Shown here: positions 4,994 through 12,271 of the stretch, in pieces | Layout: each line of letters starts with the position of its first letter | Position numbering within the stretch: position 1 is the first letter of the stretch | Virus record (IMG/VR): IMGVR_UViG_3300017593_001363 | Coordinates: 1 to 23,625 of that record | Source of the DNA: a virus | Length of the DNA: 23,625 bases | Strand: one strand, 5' to 3' | The notes under the pieces: generated by a model | Told to the model about the DNA's origin: nothing | Databases searched by the model: none | Seen by the model: the letters and a program-made list of their open reading frames with translations, nothing else | Translations under genes and position numbers: made by a program

Positions 4994-7338
4994 TAAGGCC
5001 TCCCTAACCTTCTCCTACCTACTATAACAGCATCTTGAATATAATCTTTTACCCCATCCAACACGTTGTCGATTATTTCTCTTATTGCAGAACCTGGTGG
5101 CGACAACTTTTGAGCCTCTATTAACCAACCTTTACCTTGCCTCATTAATAACAATCCGAGCTCCTTCTTAGCTAACACAAATTTCGGATTCAGTTTACAA
5201 GCCTTCTCTAGGTATTCAATCCCTTTCTTAGGCATACCCTCATTAACGTAGTGCAGCGCTAGATTAAAGTAAGGTCTTGCATCCTTTGGATTATCCTGCA
5301 TCTGTAATTTGTTCAACCTCTCATATCTCTGTAACTTCTTCTCCACCTCTTCATCCGACTTCAAATATCCTAGATGGTCTATCATAGTGAGTGCTTCTTT
5401 TAGTTTAAATTTTCTTTTTCCACTTGTGACAGACTCCTCTATAGTTTCATGACACCTACCGGTATAATAAATATCTGGGTCTCTTCTGAACAACCTGAAT
5501 GACTGAGATAACGTAAACATGTTGTTCTTTTGTATATTCCTCACGCGGAATGAATAAGCATCTGCCCCCATTTCCATCATTTTAAAGATAGCAGGCCAGT
5601 TGCCAACCTTTTCATCCGGATCTAATTGCATACACCATTTGGTTGTACACTTGCTTAAAACAAAGTTCCTAGCTCTCGAAAAATCATCATTCATATCAAA
5701 ATCGAAGATCCTAGCCCCAAATCTTTTCAAAACCTCCTTCGTGTTATCTTTCGTCCTTGAATCGACTCCTACAAACATTTCATCGAAATACTGACTATTA
5801 ATATTTAAAAATTCCTCGAGACTCTCCCCCTCATCTCTAACAATCATAACTAATCCCAACGAGTTATCTTCCACCCACGGGTACAGCTCGAGAGATGACT
5901 CATCAATGAAATGAGAGTAGTCGCCAGCACCTCCGACTAACCTCGGATCTTTATCCTTATCTATTTTTACATAATAATTGTATTTTTCTCGACACAACTC
6001 AGGTGTACAATACCCATAATGTTTAAATCTGAGCGGGCAATAAGTATAAGCGTAAGACAAGTCAACAGGGGCAACAATGTGTAAACCCCCTTTGTACGTC
6101 TGAGCAATTTTTTGATTGGGTCTATTTTTGAACATTCTTATACCGGCTAACCTACCGAAAATTCCGTCTCCTCTAATATTTGTTTCCCCTCTCCAAAACG
6201 TTGCAATCTTAAAAGAATAAGCAGCAATACTTGGATCCTTAGGATTCATCAACCTTTCAACATATTTCCTAGTAAACCTCTCCTCAGGTACCTCATCTCC
6301 GTCCACCATAATAAACCAGTCTGCCTTCTCTTGTTTACCCCATTTTAGTAGTTCTGTTCTGTCACGGTACTCATCAAATGGTCTCTTGTAAGACCTACAT
6401 TTAACTTTCGGGAATTTTTTAGCAATAGACAACGTCTTATCAGTTGAACCATCATCTAATAGCAAAATCTCATCGCAGAACCTGCTGCACGCTTTAAGCG
6501 ACTCACCTATCCACTCCTCCTCATTTTTAACTCTGTAAAGAGCAACGAGCTTATTCTTATTCTTTCTCCTCTCAATATACTTTTCCATATACTTCTTCCT
6601 ATTTTTCAACCCACGCCTCATATAACTTAAGGCCGGCATATCCAACGTTTTGGAACCGAAGTGATGGACAAAAGTATCCCCGCAAACTACAGCTTTATAT
6701 CCTAATTCTAAAGCATCTAACACAAACGAGTTATCTTCAAATCCGCCAGGATTAAATCTCTCGTCAAATCCGCCTACTTTATCGTAGATCTCCCTCGTTA
6801 ATAACATACAGAAACCAGATAAGAAATGAACTGATGTCCATCTACCAACATTTTGTATATGATATTCCTCCGCAAACCTATCTAAACTTTCAAGCGAATA
6901 ACTAGCACCTCTAGCGACTTGATAACCTGAGGCGTAATTAGAAACAGGTCCAACTATCGCCACATTGTCTGCATTTTGTCTTCTGCCGAATTGCTTCATA
7001 CATCTTAAAAGTTGAGTTAACCAAAGTGGGGTAGTAATCACATCATTATTTAGAAGCATAATATATTTTCCCTTACTTACTTTTACCCCATCGTTAACTG
7101 ACCTCACGAAGCCTTGTCTTGATACATGATGTACAACCTCTGTCACAAATGGCTTCTCCTTTTTCAATGTTTCAAAGACAGCGCCGGAGCTATCTGTTGA
7201 ACCATCGTTTATTAAGACAACCTCATACGTGTCAGGCTTCGTATTTCTCTCAACCGATGCAATACACTGAACAGTATACTGCAGGTTATTGTAAGCCGGG
7301 ATTACTATAGTTGTTTCAGGCGTCTGCGCCTCTACCAT
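4993..7338 (-). CDS. Three-domain glycosyltransferase (GT2 x3) with TPR-like tail
   Basis: This 781-residue protein has three consecutive GT-A family 2 type domains. Domain 1 (8 to 250): TTIVIPAYNN, LINDGSTD, the metal-binding NND at 97 to 99, and GGFEDNSFVLDALELGYK. Domain 2 (264 to 480): LVALYRVKNEEEWIGESL, LLLDDGSTDKT, DGDE at 346 to 349. Domain 3 (495 to 660): LGLVMIVRDEGESLEEFL, GVDSRTKDNT, DPDEK at 573 to 577, closing with HETIEESV. Residues 668 to 745 look like two TPR repeats (ARPYFNLALHYVNEGMPKKG, then CKLNPKFVLAKKELGLLLM). All DxD-type motifs look intact. No signal peptide or membrane segment is seen, so it acts in the cytoplasm, perhaps on virion proteins or a soluble glycan. The ATG overlaps the previous gene and has ATAGGAGG upstream. 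Confidence 0.9.
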   Translation of the reverse strand: MVEAQTPETTIVIPAYNNLQYTVQCIASVERNTKPDTYEVVLINDGSTDSSGAVFETLKKEKPFVTEVVHHVSRQGFVRSVNDGVKVSKGKYIMLLNNDVITTPLWLTQLLRCMKQFGRRQNADNVAIVGPVSNYASGYQVARGASYSLESLDRFAEEYHIQNVGRWTSVHFLSGFCMLLTREIYDKVGGFDERFNPGGFEDNSFVLDALELGYKAVVCGDTFVHHFGSKTLDMPALSYMRRGLKNRKKYMEKYIERRKNKNKLVALYRVKNEEEWIGESLKACSRFCDEILLLDDGSTDKTLSIAKKFPKVKCRSYKRPFDEYRDRTELLKWGKQEKADWFIMVDGDEVPEERFTRKYVERLMNPKDPSIAAYSFKIATFWRGETNIRGDGIFGRLAGIRMFKNRPNQKIAQTYKGGLHIVAPVDLSYAYTYCPLRFKHYGYCTPELCREKYNYYVKIDKDKDPRLVGGAGDYSHFIDESSLELYPWVEDNSLGLVMIVRDEGESLEEFLNINSQYFDEMFVGVDSRTKDNTKEVLKRFGARIFDFDMNDDFSRARNFVLSKCTTKWCMQLDPDEKVGNWPAIFKMMEMGADAYSFRVRNIQKNNMFTLSQSFRLFRRDPDIYYTGRCHETIEESVTSGKRKFKLKEALTMIDHLGYLKSDEEVEKKLQRYERLNKLQMQDNPKDARPYFNLALHYVNEGMPKKGIEYLEKACKLNPKFVLAKKELGLLLMRQGKGWLIEAQKLSPPGSAIREIIDNVLDGVKDYIQDAVIVGRRRLGRP

Positions 7339-7778
7339 CTTAGGCCTCCTATATTAAATTTTTCTATTGGAATCATTTTATAAGTTGATTGTAATCTCCA
7401 CATCTCAAAAAGTGAAGTTATTTTTTCTCCCTCTTTAATCTTCTTAACAGCGCGCAGCAGTAAATCTCTACTCGATCTCATACAGTGAACATCTTTTCCG
7501 ATTCTAAAACAAATAATGAAAGTCTGAACCTCTTTAAACCTTTCCATTAAACTTGCACAAGATAAAGATAGATCTAACAAACATAGGGCGACGAATGCAG
7601 AGCTAACTAAACCTATTTTCATTGGATCTATCATTAAATATAAGATATATCCATCCCCTTTAAATAAGCTTTTAAGAGGATAACCGTATCCAGTTAGAGG
7701 TATAGAAGCTTTTATTACTTGATCAGCTTCTTCCTTTCTCTTTATCACAATTTCCTCTCTTGTTAAAACATCCATCAA
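7332..7778 (-). CDS. Hypothetical protein in the head-tail module
   Basis: I do not recognise this 148-residue protein. It begins MMDVLTREEIVIKRKEEAD with AGGAGGT upstream and overlaps the stop of the head closure gene by four bases. It overlaps the start of the triple glycosyltransferase gene by seven, so it is translated as part of the structural operon. The middle has a hydrophobic stretch (MKIGLVSSAFVALCLLDLSLSCASL, about residues 53 to 77) that could be a buried helix or a membrane segment, followed by FIICFRIGKDVHCMRSSRDLL and an amphipathic helix. Five cysteine or methionine-rich spots do not form a zinc pattern. Its place suggests a small tail or head-tail protein. Confidence 0.6.
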   Translation of the reverse strand: MMDVLTREEIVIKRKEEADQVIKASIPLTGYGYPLKSLFKGDGYILYLMIDPMKIGLVSSAFVALCLLDLSLSCASLMERFKEVQTFIICFRIGKDVHCMRSSRDLLLRAVKKIKEGEKITSLFEMWRLQSTYKMIPIEKFNIGGLRW

Positions 7779-8359
7779 GCTACCTCCTTATCCACTACGC
7801 AATCATAATGATGAATACCATCATAACCATATCTTGCGATAGGGGGCTGTGTAATCCAGCGATCATCTCCATCAACTATTATATCATTCCCTATAATGTC
7901 ATTCTCTAAGTAAACTAACTTAGTCTTACCAGTCTCAATCAGCCCTGGTGTTTCAACTCCTAACGCAGCTTGCTCCCTAATAAATCTGACCTTTAAATTT
8001 GACTTCACTAACCTTTCCGTTAACACTGGTTGACCTTGAGGAGTGCAAGCTTGTACCTTTAAGGTTCCTGCTGTGAACCCCGTGGTCGTGATACCAGTAA
8101 TAGATGAGTAAATATTCGTCGATTGTCTAAAACCATCTACTGTAAAAGCGAATGTTTCAGGTGTCGAAGCTCCGGAAACTAATCCTGTAATTGTAATCGA
8201 ACCTGTTCCTGACATACCATCTACAGTTAAAAACATGCAGCTCTCGCTACTAGGTTGAGTCGTTAAAGACATAGATGTAGTTATTGTAGTAGCTGCTAAA
8301 AGCACATCACTTCTCCTTCTAACATTAACAGTTTTATTCAACAATCCTTCAAAACTAAT
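7775..8359 (-). CDS. Head closure / head-tail adaptor protein with beta-rich insertion; probable ATT start
   Basis: With the start at ATT 8359 the protein is 194 residues and opens MSFEGLLNKTVNVRRRSDV, a typical beginning of head closure proteins (LLNKT...xRR). The end is also typical: LKVRFIREQAALGVETPG, then YLENDIIGNDIIVDGDDRWI and YDGIHHYDCVVDKEV. Between residues 20 and 115 lies a Ser/Thr/Gly-rich beta segment (VDGMSGTGSITITGLVSG, FAFTVDGFRQSTNIYSSITG) not normal for the family; it looks like an Ig-like insertion that may project from the neck. A TTG start at 8344 would remove SFEGL and has a weaker ribosome site, whereas ATT has GGAGG with 7-base spacing. It follows the gp6-like connector, as expected. 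Confidence 0.68.
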   Translation of the reverse strand: MSFEGLLNKTVNVRRRSDVLLAATTITTSMSLTTQPSSESCMFLTVDGMSGTGSITITGLVSGASTPETFAFTVDGFRQSTNIYSSITGITTTGFTAGTLKVQACTPQGQPVLTERLVKSNLKVRFIREQAALGVETPGLIETGKTKLVYLENDIIGNDIIVDGDDRWITQPPIARYGYDGIHHYDCVVDKEVA

Positions 8360-8365
8360 TTGACT

Positions 8366-8373
8366 ACCTCCTC
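8366..8373 (-). promoter_or_regulatory. Strong ribosome binding site that argues for an ATT start codon
   Basis: The minus-strand sequence GAGGAGGT ends seven bases before ATT at 8359. It has no ATG, GTG or TTG within a usable distance in any frame except TTG codons 17 or more bases away. The ATT frame yields the family-like opening SFEGLLNKT. Confidence 0.55.
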
Positions 8374-8392
8374 AATGCTAGGAACGCTCATT

Positions 8393-8944
8393 TTATACAA
8401 CATCAGCGACATACAAGTCTAACGTCTTCCTAACACTTTCAAAGCATTCCTCCCTTATGTTCGGAATTGTATAAGAGTAATCACCTATCTTTTCTCTTTC
8501 GAACGCCCCCTTTCCTCTCCTGTTATATGTCGCGTCTATTAACTCTAGAGCCGCTAACTCTATATCAGCAGGTACCGTCGTCAAACCCGCTGTATACGTA
8601 ATCGTGACACTTCCTACCCCTTTGGTAAACCAATGCCCCTCTGTATTCAGTACAACCTCACCATGACTATACACCGTATAACATGATGTAGCTACAAGAG
8701 AGGGAGACTGGACAGAGTTATCAGTCATAGCAATAACTGAGGTTAAGTTAGGATGACTAACAACAATCCTATCTTGGTGATCGGTAACTACATCAAACGT
8801 TTCGTTATAAGTTACGGAAGAAAAAGTTCTTTTACAGTAGCTCTGAATTCTCTTGCTGACACCGTTAATAATAGTGTTTAAGATTTCAGTTGCACCTGTT
8901 ACCCCTAAATACGTTTGAGCTGTAGTTAAAGCAACTAAACCCAT
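8393..8944 (-). CDS. Head-tail connector protein (HK97 gp6-like)
   Basis: This 183-residue protein fits the gp6-type connector that forms the ring under the portal. The N-terminal helices LTTAQTYLGVTGATEILNTIINGVSKRIQSYCKRTF match the family pattern of a short-lived helix pair ending in an aromatic/basic turn. A beta-rich middle follows (VVTDHQDRIVVSHPNLTSV, VTITYTAGLTTVPADIELAALELIDATYNRRGKG). The final stretch, a xAGxxxVPxDIxxAxxxLxxxxYxRRG element, is the clearest family feature. Its ATG overlaps the stop of the upstream small basic protein (TAATG). It lies between capsid genes and the head closure gene. Confidence 0.82.
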   Translation of the reverse strand: MGLVALTTAQTYLGVTGATEILNTIINGVSKRIQSYCKRTFSSVTYNETFDVVTDHQDRIVVSHPNLTSVIAMTDNSVQSPSLVATSCYTVYSHGEVVLNTEGHWFTKGVGSVTITYTAGLTTVPADIELAALELIDATYNRRGKGAFEREKIGDYSYTIPNIREECFESVRKTLDLYVADVV

Positions 8945-9222
8945 TATTTACTCCTTCTCTTCTCCCTTTTTCTCCTGATCCTTCGTCTCAGTTTCAACCT
9001 TTCCTCTCTACTAACCTCTTTTACGTTACCGTATCTTTTCTTCTTTGGCGGAGCTAAAGTAAAACCTTCAGCTAATAGTGACCGCATCGCTGTCACCGTC
9101 CTGCATGTTGCGACTCCGTTCACAACTTCAACATTTTCCGAATATGTAGGGATTATATAATGCTTATTAAAGTCTCTTAGATTTCTCCTCTTATATTGAG
9201 GGGAGTGGAGTATGTAAGGCAT
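8944..9222 (-). CDS. Small basic protein of the head module, unknown
   Basis: This 92-residue protein starts at ATG 9222 with AAGGAGGT upstream. The N-terminal 55 residues (YILHSPQYKRRNLRDFN, VEVVNGVATCRTVTAMRSLLAEGF) look like a small folded structural domain: the V-x-V-x-x-G-V-A-x-x-x-T pattern ending in LLAEGF is common in short phage head proteins of unknown role. The last 35 residues are almost all charged (REERLKLRRRIRRKREKRR) and could bind DNA or RNA, or the inside of the capsid. It is coupled to the connector gene by a TAATG overlap. Confidence 0.65.
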   Translation of the reverse strand: MPYILHSPQYKRRNLRDFNKHYIIPTYSENVEVVNGVATCRTVTAMRSLLAEGFTLAPPKKKRYGNVKEVSREERLKLRRRIRRKREKRRSK

Positions 9223-9244
9223 TTAGTTACCTCCTTAATGATGC

Positions 9245-9406
9245 TTATGAACCTAACGAAAACAGAAAGCATCCTATCCCGAATACTATCGGGAACACCT
9301 TCATCAATAGCGCGTAGATAGGCTCCCGCATCTTTATTTCAGCAATTGTCGAAGCTAATACCCCTCCGACACCAATACTCATTACGATTATCCCAGCAAT
9401 TTCCAT
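9245..9406 (-). CDS. 53-aa two-helix membrane protein in the capsid module
   Basis: This small frame reads MEIAGIIVMSIGVGGVLAST and so on, ending FPIVFGIGCFLFSLGS. It starts at ATG 9406 with GGAGAGG immediately upstream and fills the gap between the decoration-like protein and the small basic protein, so it is very likely a real gene. Two hydrophobic helices (about residues 3 to 21 and 33 to 52) flank a short charged loop (AEIKMREP). It is too short and too far from lysis genes to call a holin with any assurance; a membrane peptide or an inner virion protein are alternatives. Confidence 0.7.
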   Translation of the reverse strand: MEIAGIIVMSIGVGGVLASTIAEIKMREPIYALLMKVFPIVFGIGCFLFSLGS

Positions 9407-9418
9407 TATCCTCTCCTG

Positions 9419-9928
9419 TTACCTAAGCTCGTATCTAAGCGTTAAGACGCCCCCATCGCCTGCAGTCGTTAGCGTTTGTGCGACTACTTGAGCATAAATA
9501 AACTCTCCTGCATCTACGTTTAGATTTTCAGTGGTAGTAGTAAGCGCTAAAGTACAAGCGATGTTACTAGTTGTACCGTCTAAGTCAAACGTTGAAGACT
9601 CTAGAAGATTCGTAGATGTGTTACCTGCAGTATCATAGTAGCCTACCGCTAGAGTAATAGTATTCTCTCCCGGATCAGGCGCCGTAACAAATCCTATGCG
9701 TATATCTTTTACTGTAATATCTTCACTCACAGCTAAGATGCCTTGATTGTGAGTAGATAAAGGTGATGTCCCAGTTGCTACGATAGGAACGCTTACGCAG
9801 TACCCTGCCTTATTATCTGCAATATCAGCTTGAGCTTCCGACATCATCGTGCCAAGCTTAACATCGTGTAGCGGACCACAAGCTCTGTTAAGCTTGTTAG
9901 TTTCACTACTATTTATCGTAAACGACAT
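9419..9928 (-). CDS. Probable capsid decoration protein
   Basis: This is a 169-residue, Thr/Ser/Ala/Gly-rich protein lying directly after the major capsid gene. It starts at ATG 9928 with GGAGGTG nine bases upstream. Nearly all of it looks like alternating beta strands (ITVKDIRIGFVTA, NTITLAVGYYDTAGN, FIYAQVVAQTL, GGVLTLRYELR), as in trimeric or Ig-like capsid decoration proteins. The N-terminal segment has MMSEAQADIADNKAGYCVSVPIVATGTSPLSTHN. There is no enzymatic motif. The role is inferred from composition and position. Confidence 0.6.
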   Translation of the reverse strand: MSFTINSSETNKLNRACGPLHDVKLGTMMSEAQADIADNKAGYCVSVPIVATGTSPLSTHNQGILAVSEDITVKDIRIGFVTAPDPGENTITLAVGYYDTAGNTSTNLLESSTFDLDGTTSNIACTLALTTTTENLNVDAGEFIYAQVVAQTLTTAGDGGVLTLRYELR

Positions 9929-9987
9929 TTTAATTCACCTCCGATCGAACTTTGAGAATTAGGCATTTATTACCTCTAACACTGATA

Positions 9988-10959
9988 TTAAGGCATAACA
10001 CCTTTCAATCTAGCGCAATACAAAGGATTCTTCAGCACGAAACACTCATCGCAATAGATTTCGAACTCGTCATACTGAGACGTGGTCTTTGCTAGAGGCT
10101 TGACAGTTACTGGAGTCCTTTCCGCGACGAAGAAGTTTTCCTTGTCGACTGCATAGATTGAACTACAAGTGGTCGTGATACTATCTGAAGGACTCACTAG
10201 ACAAGTCTCAGCATCAGATATGTTGGAGCTAACAAAGATTGGAATACCGTTGTAAGTAGGAAGTCTAAATCCTCCTTTAACTTCAACGACATTAACCCAC
10301 CTTTGATTTACCTGCATCAAACCTTGCAGAATTCGGCGGGTCTTTTTGCTCATTATCAGCATATCTGGCATTCCCTTACACTTGTCGATCAACTCATCTA
10401 CCATCTCAAGCGTTAACGATGTACCGCCATCTGTACCCGACCAAATGACCTGAGAGGCGCTGTCATACATGTCTAGCAACTCCGCCAAACCACTCGGACC
10501 TTTACCGGCTTCGCAACGACCACCCATCGTACCGCTAGAAGAACCGCTGACCATCGCGTAATCTTCAGCATTTCGGAAATCGATCGACCTATCCTCGATC
10601 TCTTGCGCTAATACGTTTATGTAACCCCTGCTCTCTGCTTGTAGTACCCTTGTAACTCTTCCTTTTGCGAACAGAGTAGCATAAGGTACTTCAACCAACG
10701 TATAGGAACTTTGATCTATGAAGCCGGTTCCAGTTGTCGTAGTAGTTTCACCGATCCAGTGATAATACGTCTCGCCAGCTGCAGTTCTCCTATGAAATCT
10801 ATATGCAAAACCTGTACCTTTTCGTCGTGGGATATTTTGGCGTAGTGGATTGTTATAGTCGATCATCTGTGCGATTACTTTGTCAATAGCCGGCTCTTCC
10901 AACAAGCGAATCGTTCCACCTGCCGAAGCGGATTGTAACGCTTTTCTTATATCAACCAT
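9988..10959 (-). CDS. Major capsid protein (HK97 fold)
   Basis: This 323-residue protein forms the icosahedral shell. It follows a scaffold-like gene and a protease gene, as HK97-fold capsid proteins do. Features that fit are the N-arm helix IDKVIAQMIDYNNPLRQNIP, the E-loop region with TYYHWIGETTTTTGTG, the spine helix RVTRVLQAESRGYINVLAQEIEDRSIDFRNAEDYAMVSG, the P-domain helix LEMVDELIDKC with MLIMSKKTRRILQGLM, and the closing YNGIPIFVSSNI. Residues 13 to 26 (AGGTIRLLEEPAID) recur almost exactly in the 967-aa ligase protein. The cysteines near the C-terminus (EIYCDECFVL) are unusual for a capsid protein. The ATG has AAGGAGGTGAG upstream. Confidence 0.88.
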   Translation of the reverse strand: MVDIRKALQSASAGGTIRLLEEPAIDKVIAQMIDYNNPLRQNIPRRKGTGFAYRFHRRTAAGETYYHWIGETTTTTGTGFIDQSSYTLVEVPYATLFAKGRVTRVLQAESRGYINVLAQEIEDRSIDFRNAEDYAMVSGSSSGTMGGRCEAGKGPSGLAELLDMYDSASQVIWSGTDGGTSLTLEMVDELIDKCKGMPDMLIMSKKTRRILQGLMQVNQRWVNVVEVKGGFRLPTYNGIPIFVSSNISDAETCLVSPSDSITTTCSSIYAVDKENFFVAERTPVTVKPLAKTTSQYDEFEIYCDECFVLKNPLYCARLKGVMP

Positions 10960-10974
10960 TGTTATCTCACCTCC

Positions 10975-12216
10975 TTATAACAATTTTTCAACTTTGCCGA
11001 GGAGCATCTCTAATCTATCCTTTGGGTTAGCTTCTTTCCACTCCTCAGACTTCTGTAACTTCTCAACCTCCCCTTCTCTAGTCTCTCCCTCACCTGTTAA
11101 TCCCTTACGGATTGGAATACTTTCTAGTTTCTCCTCAAGTACCTTAACAGACTTTACTAGCTCAGCAACATCCTTCTTGACTCCTTCTACTTCTGTTGCT
11201 TTTTTCTCAACCTTCTCTAAAATCTCAAGGAACTTAGGATCCAACTCATCAAGTTTTTTACTAGTTGGTGCGGGATAAGGGTAGGTACCTCCTATTACCT
11301 TTGACAACATTGACTTCACCTTCTGGAAAGCCTTTTTCGTATCGCCTTTAGAAGCTTTAATCATACCATCCAGCGTCGAAAAGATGGTTTTGAAAGATCC
11401 AGCTTCAATGCCCGGGTATTTTTCACCAGGTGGCGGATACTTCTTCTCAGCCTCTTTCTCCTCCTCAGTATCAACAGTCACTCTAACTTTCGCTTTCTCA
11501 ACTTCCTCACCCGACTTCTTCAACTTTAGTTTACAGGCTGCTGCAGCTTCTTTCATACTCTTCCCAGCTTTCCTCTGCTCTCCAATACATTTAGACCATG
11601 CCGACTTTTCCTCATCTGTAAGACCTAAAGTATCAGCGATCAGCTCAACTACATTTTCCTCATCTGATTTTGCTGTCTTCTTCTTTTTCCATTCTGCCAC
11701 GCACTCCTTCATGGACTTACCACCACGCATACACGTTCCCATAAACTTTGTATAAGCACTCTTCTCCTCCTCCTCTAACCCAACTGCGTCGGCTATCGCA
11801 TTCAACTTTTCGTCAAGGTCTTCCTTCTCCACAGGGGCACCTTCAGTCTCCGTGATTATCTCATCTAACTCATCTTTTGGAACGACTTCCATCTCATTCA
11901 CCTCCTTACTTAAGTTTCTAGTATTACTTCCTTTCATCTTAGCCCCGCATTTCGGGCAAGTAAGTTCAGCGCAAGGTTTGCTTTCACCTTCTCCCTTACG
12001 TTCATGTTTCATCGTATATCCACAACTGGGGCAGACGCAATATTTCGCTCCGCCTATACCTTGTCTTTCACCGCCAACACCGACCCCCTCACCTAAAGCT
12101 TTCTCTTTCCTTTTCATTATAATGAACCTCCTATTAATAGCAGGACTATCTACTAATCCAACAGAATCGACATTAATGCCAAATAATTTATGTTTCACCT
12201 TCTTCCTATCTGCCAC
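10975..12216 (-). CDS. Scaffold-like protein with zinc ribbon and internal repeats
   Basis: This is a 413-residue, highly charged protein directly upstream of the capsid gene. The N-terminus (FGINVDSVGLVDSPAINRRF) is the opening seen in many phage protease/scaffold proteins (V-x-x-V-x-L-V-D-x-P-A). Residues 58 to 95 carry a zinc ribbon: CVCPSCGYT, then PCAELTCPKCG. Residues 135 to 230 hold two copies of a motif: AVGLEEEEKSAYTKFM with GGKSMKECVAEWK, and TLGLTDEEKSAWSKCI with AGKSMKEAAAACK. The C-terminal 100 residues are Lys/Glu-rich and probably coiled coil (EVEGVKKDVAELVKSVKVLEEKL), as in scaffolds. I prefer GTG at 12216 (ADRKK) because AGGTGG lies five bases ahead; a start at 12225 would consume that site. 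Confidence 0.72.
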   Translation of the reverse strand: MADRKKVKHKLFGINVDSVGLVDSPAINRRFIIMKRKEKALGEGVGVGGERQGIGGAKYCVCPSCGYTMKHERKGEGESKPCAELTCPKCGAKMKGSNTRNLSKEVNEMEVVPKDELDEIITETEGAPVEKEDLDEKLNAIADAVGLEEEEKSAYTKFMGTCMRGGKSMKECVAEWKKKKTAKSDEENVVELIADTLGLTDEEKSAWSKCIGEQRKAGKSMKEAAAACKLKLKKSGEEVEKAKVRVTVDTEEEKEAEKKYPPPGEKYPGIEAGSFKTIFSTLDGMIKASKGDTKKAFQKVKSMLSKVIGGTYPYPAPTSKKLDELDPKFLEILEKVEKKATEVEGVKKDVAELVKSVKVLEEKLESIPIRKGLTGEGETREGEVEKLQKSEEWKEANPKDRLEMLLGKVEKLL

Positions 12217-12234
12217 AATCACCACCTCACTTTT

Positions 12235-12262
12235 ATTATATGATATAATAGCAAAAGGTCAA
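12235..12262 (-). promoter_or_regulatory. Sigma70/sigmaA-type promoter for the scaffold and capsid genes
   Basis: In the only free gap of this block, the minus strand reads TTGACC (12262 to 12257), a 16-base spacer, then a perfect TATAAT (12240 to 12235). Transcription would start near 12228, leaving a leader of about a dozen bases with the AGGTGG ribosome site. The most abundant virion protein genes follow, so an extra promoter here makes sense. Confidence 0.72.
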
Positions 12263-12271
12263 GCGGTCGTA

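Noticed and set aside
8343-8396. 17-codon frame MSVPSIEEVVK in the gap before the head closure gene
   Set aside because: It has no ribosome site of its own, and the good site inside it serves the ATT start downstream.
9940-9966. 17-codon frame starting MPNSQSSIGG before the decoration-like gene
   Set aside because: It has a weak AGAGGT site but is very short and overlaps the ribosome site and start of the real gene; nothing supports translation.
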